DNA of 9,044 bases from NCBI GenBank assembly GCA_028819945.1, contig JAPPKQ010000096.1, positions 4,179-13,222 on the forward strand, written 5' to 3'. The notes under the pieces were generated by a model. That model ran no database searches. It saw only the letters and a program-made list of their open reading frames with translations, and had not been told where the DNA came from. Shown here in pieces: positions 6,628 to 9,044 of the stretch (within the stretch, counting starts at the first letter, position 1; every line of letters begins with the position of its first letter). The DNA is from a bacterium. Lineage in GTDB: Bacteria; Actinomycetota; Acidimicrobiia; Acidimicrobiales; CATQHL01. Made by a program: the position numbers and the translations under genes.

Positions 6628-7569
6628 ATGCAATCCACGGATGCCGACACCGGCACAATCGCCGCTGCCTCCCGATCCGCCCCCGCAGCGATGCCCGCCG
6701 GTGGCGACGCCTCCGGCGAGGGCGAGACCGGCACCCTCGTACACATCCCGGTACGCCCCAAGCACCTGTCCCCTTCCAGCGCCTCCATGTTCCGGCAATG
6801 CCCGCAGCGCTGGAAGTTCCGCTACGTCGACAAGCTGCCCGAGCCTCCCGGTGAGGCGGCACTGGCGGGCACGTTCGCCCACCGCGTGCTCGAGGAACTG
6901 CTGGGACTCGAGACCGATGAGCGCACGCTGGCGAGCGCTCGGGCGCTCGCCAGCCAGGTGTGGACCGAAATGGCCTCCGCCGACGACTTCACGGCGCTCG
7001 AACTCGACCCCGACGGCGTCCGCAACTTCAAGTGGACGGCTTGGCGGGCGATCGAGGGTCTCTGGGACCTCGAGGACCCCACAACCGTGGACATCGTCGC
7101 CACCGAGACCGAGGTATCGGTGGAGATCGGGGGCGTCCCGTTCGTCGGCTACATCGACAGGGTCGAGGAGGGTGCCGACGGGCTCGTCGTCAGCGACTAC
7201 AAGTCCGGGCGGGCACCGGGCCGGAAGTTCTCCGAGAGCCGCCTCGAGCAGGTGCTGCTCTACGCCGCGGCCCTCGCAGAGATCCACGGCACCCTGCCGG
7301 CGCGGGCACGGCTCATGTATCTGGGCCAGCGGATCGACGAGGCCGCCGTCACCGCCGAGACGATCGCCGAGGTGACCCGCCGCCTGGCCGAGACCTGGGA
7401 GGAGCTGCTCAAACGCTCGGCGACCGGCGACTTCCCACCCCAACCCGGACCGCTGTGCGGCTGGTGCGCCTTCGTGCGGCAATGCCCCGAGGGCCTCGCC
7501 GAGGTCGAGCGCCGCCACCTCGCGGGCACCCTCCGCCCCGACGCCCCCGCCCTCGCCGAGGCCGTCTGA
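6628..7569 (+). CDS. RecB-family PD-(D/E)XK exonuclease with Fe-S cysteines
   Basis: A 313-residue nuclease of the PDDEXK_1 (RecB/AddB/Cas4-like) group. After a low-complexity Ala/Gly-rich N-terminus of about 40 residues come HLSPSSASMFRQCPQRW (46-62) with Cys58, GTFAHRVLEELL with His85, GYIDRVE with Asp177, VVSDYKSG with Asp190 and Lys192, and LEQVLLYAAAL with Gln208. The C-terminal CGWCAFVRQC gives Cys277, Cys280 and Cys286. Cys58 plus these three is the four-cysteine pattern that holds a [4Fe-4S] cluster in AddB and Cas4. Stand-alone homologues are widespread in Actinobacteria (for example Rv2119), so a housekeeping DNA-repair role is likelier than CRISPR adaptation; no CRISPR array is present. 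ATG 6628 was chosen over an in-frame ATG at 6490 because of the adjacent -10 element and the poorly coding upstream sequence. The exact start is uncertain. Confidence 0.9.
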   Translation: MQSTDADTGTIAAASRSAPAAMPAGGDASGEGETGTLVHIPVRPKHLSPSSASMFRQCPQRWKFRYVDKLPEPPGEAALAGTFAHRVLEELLGLETDERTLASARALASQVWTEMASADDFTALELDPDGVRNFKWTAWRAIEGLWDLEDPTTVDIVATETEVSVEIGGVPFVGYIDRVEEGADGLVVSDYKSGRAPGRKFSESRLEQVLLYAAALAEIHGTLPARARLMYLGQRIDEAAVTAETIAEVTRRLAETWEELLKRSATGDFPPQPGPLCGWCAFVRQCPEGLAEVERRHLAGTLRPDAPALAEAV

Positions 7570-7586
7570 GAACCCGCCGGGCGACC

Positions 7587-7591
7587 GAAGG
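7587..7591 (+). promoter_or_regulatory. Ribosome binding site of the DNA methyltransferase gene
   Basis: GAAGG lies 7 bases before GTG 7599 in the 29-base gap after the RecB-family stop. It supports GTG 7599 as the start of the large downstream frame. Confidence 0.5.
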
Positions 7592-7598
7592 TCCAGCC

Positions 7599-9044
7599 GT
7601 GGCCCGCCGCACCGAAACCTCGATCAACAACGACCTGGCGGCCTCTCTGCGCCAGCTGCACCCGGCTTGGACCGAGCAGACGGTTCTGGCCGAGAGCACC
7701 GGTGTTCTGGCCGAGGGCGCCGGGCGGCGGCCCGACATCGTCATCTGTAACGAGAGCCGCACCGGCGGCGTGATCCTCGAGACCGAATTCGACCCGGCGC
7801 GGAACGTGGAGAGCGAGGCCCTGGACCGCCTCGGCAGCACCTTCGCCGCCGACGGTTCGCCCGTCGAGCAGGTCATCGCCGTCAGGATTCCCGTCGAGGC
7901 ACGGAAGCCCGGCACCCACCCCGAGACTCTCGCCTACTCGTACAAGGTCTGCACCAACGGCACAGCGGCGGTGTCTTGGTTCCCCGCTGCGGGTTGGATC
8001 GCAGGCACGCTGGCGGATCTGGCCGGCTTCATCGAGACGGTGGCCGTGTCGCCGAGAAAGCTGGCCGAGGGAGTGAACGCCCTCGAGACCGGCGTGGCCC
8101 GGGCGGCCAAGATCATCCGGCGCCGCCCCGAACGCGGAGGCACAGCCGACCTTGAGCGTATTGCCGAGATCCTGCACCAGCGCGACGGCGAGCAGACCAC
8201 CCGCATGGCGGCCGCCATCCTGGCCAACGCTCTGGTGGTTCACTCCGCCATCGCGGGCGTCGCACCCGACATCAGGCGCATCACCGACCCCTCCATGCGG
8301 AACGCCGAGGGCGTCCTCCTACAGGCTGAGGTTCTGACGACCTGGCGCGAGATCCTGGACGTGAACTATTGGCCGATCTTCAGCGTGGCATGTGACATCC
8401 TCGGCACCCTGGACGAGGCGGTCGCCGGGCAGGCATTGACGCGCTTGAGCGAGGCGGCGAGCAAGCTGGCCGGATTGGGGGCCACCACCATCGGGGATCT
8501 GGCCGGCCAGATGTTCGGACGGCTGATCACCGACCGGAAGTTCCTGGCCACCTTCTATACCCGTCCTTCCTCGGCTCTGCTACTGGCCGAGTTGGCGGTG
8601 GCCCGAAGCCGGGTCGACTGGAGCGACCCCGACGCGGTGGGCAGGCTCCGTGTGGCCGACCTGGCGTGCGGCACCGGCGCGCTGCTCTCGGCGGCGTATC
8701 GCCGTATGGCGGCGCGCCTGCGGCGGGCAGGTGCGCGCGACGCCGAGATGCACCACCGATTCATGGAGTCGGTCCTCATCGGCTGCGACATCATGCCTGC
8801 GGCCACCCACCTGACTGCGGCGCAACTCTCCTCGGCGCATCCGACAGTGACCTTCGGGAATACCCGCATCCACACGATGCCGTACGGCGAGGTCGACCCG
8901 GGAGACGGCAAGGGCCGGCGACCCTTCATCGGATCCCTCGAGCTGTTGGACGACGCCGTGGCGCCCACCCTGTTCGGCACCGGAGCCAAGACGGTCACCG
9001 GTGCCGGCACCGTCGATGACAGCGCGCGGGGCCAGCTGATGGAC
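7599..9044 (+). CDS. N6-adenine-type DNA methyltransferase, possible restriction-modification protein (3' partial)
   Basis: An open frame of 482 codons running off the window edge. The central part has FYTRPSSALLLAEL (319-332), resembling motif X of gamma-class adenine methylases. SAM motif I is DLACGTGALL (354-363), and GCDIMPAATHLTAAQL (395-410) is the acidic ribose-binding segment. The order X, I, with catalytic NPPY/NPPF (motif IV) still to come, is that of N6_Mtase (type I HsdM and type IIG) enzymes; motif IV lies beyond the window, so catalysis is inferred. The N-terminal 110 residues contain RRPDIVI (Asp46) and VILETEF (Glu61, Glu63), a PD...ExE arrangement that could be a nuclease or a degenerate one. 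A long helical middle section (about 135-310) has no recognised domain. Codons ending in A or T (GTT, TGT, ATT, CTA, TAT) look commoner than in the upstream genes, which hints at acquisition. Its partners are not visible. Confidence 0.8.
   Translation, partial: MARRTETSINNDLAASLRQLHPAWTEQTVLAESTGVLAEGAGRRPDIVICNESRTGGVILETEFDPARNVESEALDRLGSTFAADGSPVEQVIAVRIPVEARKPGTHPETLAYSYKVCTNGTAAVSWFPAAGWIAGTLADLAGFIETVAVSPRKLAEGVNALETGVARAAKIIRRRPERGGTADLERIAEILHQRDGEQTTRMAAAILANALVVHSAIAGVAPDIRRITDPSMRNAEGVLLQAEVLTTWREILDVNYWPIFSVACDILGTLDEAVAGQALTRLSEAASKLAGLGATTIGDLAGQMFGRLITDRKFLATFYTRPSSALLLAELAVARSRVDWSDPDAVGRLRVADLACGTGALLSAAYRRMAARLRRAGARDAEMHHRFMESVLIGCDIMPAATHLTAAQLSSAHPTVTFGNTRIHTMPYGEVDPGDGKGRRPFIGSLELLDDAVAPTLFGTGAKTVTGAGTVDDSARGQLMD

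Noticed and set aside
6084..6788. Upstream extension of RsmI to about 6788
   Set aside because: It crosses the DUF192 gene, the divergent spacer and part of the RecB-family gene. AGGAG before GTG 6083 fixes the start.
6628..7569. Cas4 identity for the Fe-S RecB-family protein
   Set aside because: The protein is longer than typical Cas4, no cas1/cas2 or CRISPR repeats are in the window, and stand-alone actinobacterial RecB-family homologues fit better.
6601..8243. Minus-strand frames of about 300 codons opposite the RecB-family and methylase genes
   Set aside because: They are antisense shadows; the plus strand carries clear nuclease and methylase motifs over the same bases.
1..9044. tRNA, rRNA, CRISPR arrays, insertion sequences, riboswitches and strong rho-independent terminators
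   Set aside because: I looked for cloverleaf-like segments, spaced direct repeats, transposase motifs and hairpins followed by T runs, and found none that I could support.

Overview
The window is very GC-rich, has many GTG starts, and encodes compact, Ala/Arg/Gly-rich proteins. Together with the gene order this points to an actinobacterium. My best guess is an Acidimicrobiia-type lineage, but that is inference from protein style, not from a marker tree. The first ~125 bases are almost pure poly-G/poly-C and look like a contig-end sequencing or assembly artefact.

From about 126 to 6418 lies one tightly packed minus-strand cluster. In transcription order it reads: DUF192 protein, rsmI (16S rRNA 2'-O-methyltransferase), metG (methionyl-tRNA synthetase), tatD (metal-dependent nuclease), a tandem Rpf-like lipoprotein, rsmA/ksgA (16S rRNA dimethyladenosine transferase) and ispE (isoprenoid MEP pathway), which is cut off by the artefact. 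The metG-tatD-rpf-ksgA-ispE order is the classic actinobacterial rpfB locus, as in Mycobacterium tuberculosis Rv1007c-Rv1011. Gaps are mostly 5 to 35 bases (83 upstream of the Rpf-like gene), and rsmA and ispE overlap by ATGA, so much of it is probably co-transcribed. It joins ribosome maturation, tRNA charging, wall remodelling and isoprenoid precursor supply.

A 209-base divergent spacer (6419-6627) separates this cluster from plus-strand genes. The first is a RecB-family PD-(D/E)XK nuclease with a four-cysteine Fe-S signature, probably read from a leaderless promoter. Starting 29 bases later is a large DNA methyltransferase of the N6-adenine gamma type that runs off the right edge. Its N-terminal region carries a possible PD...ExE nuclease signature, so it may be the start of a restriction-modification or phage-defence locus.

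The observations most worth a second look are two. The first Rpf domain has lost its catalytic glutamate (Glu to Gln) while the second keeps it. The methyltransferase has a putative nuclease-like N-terminus.
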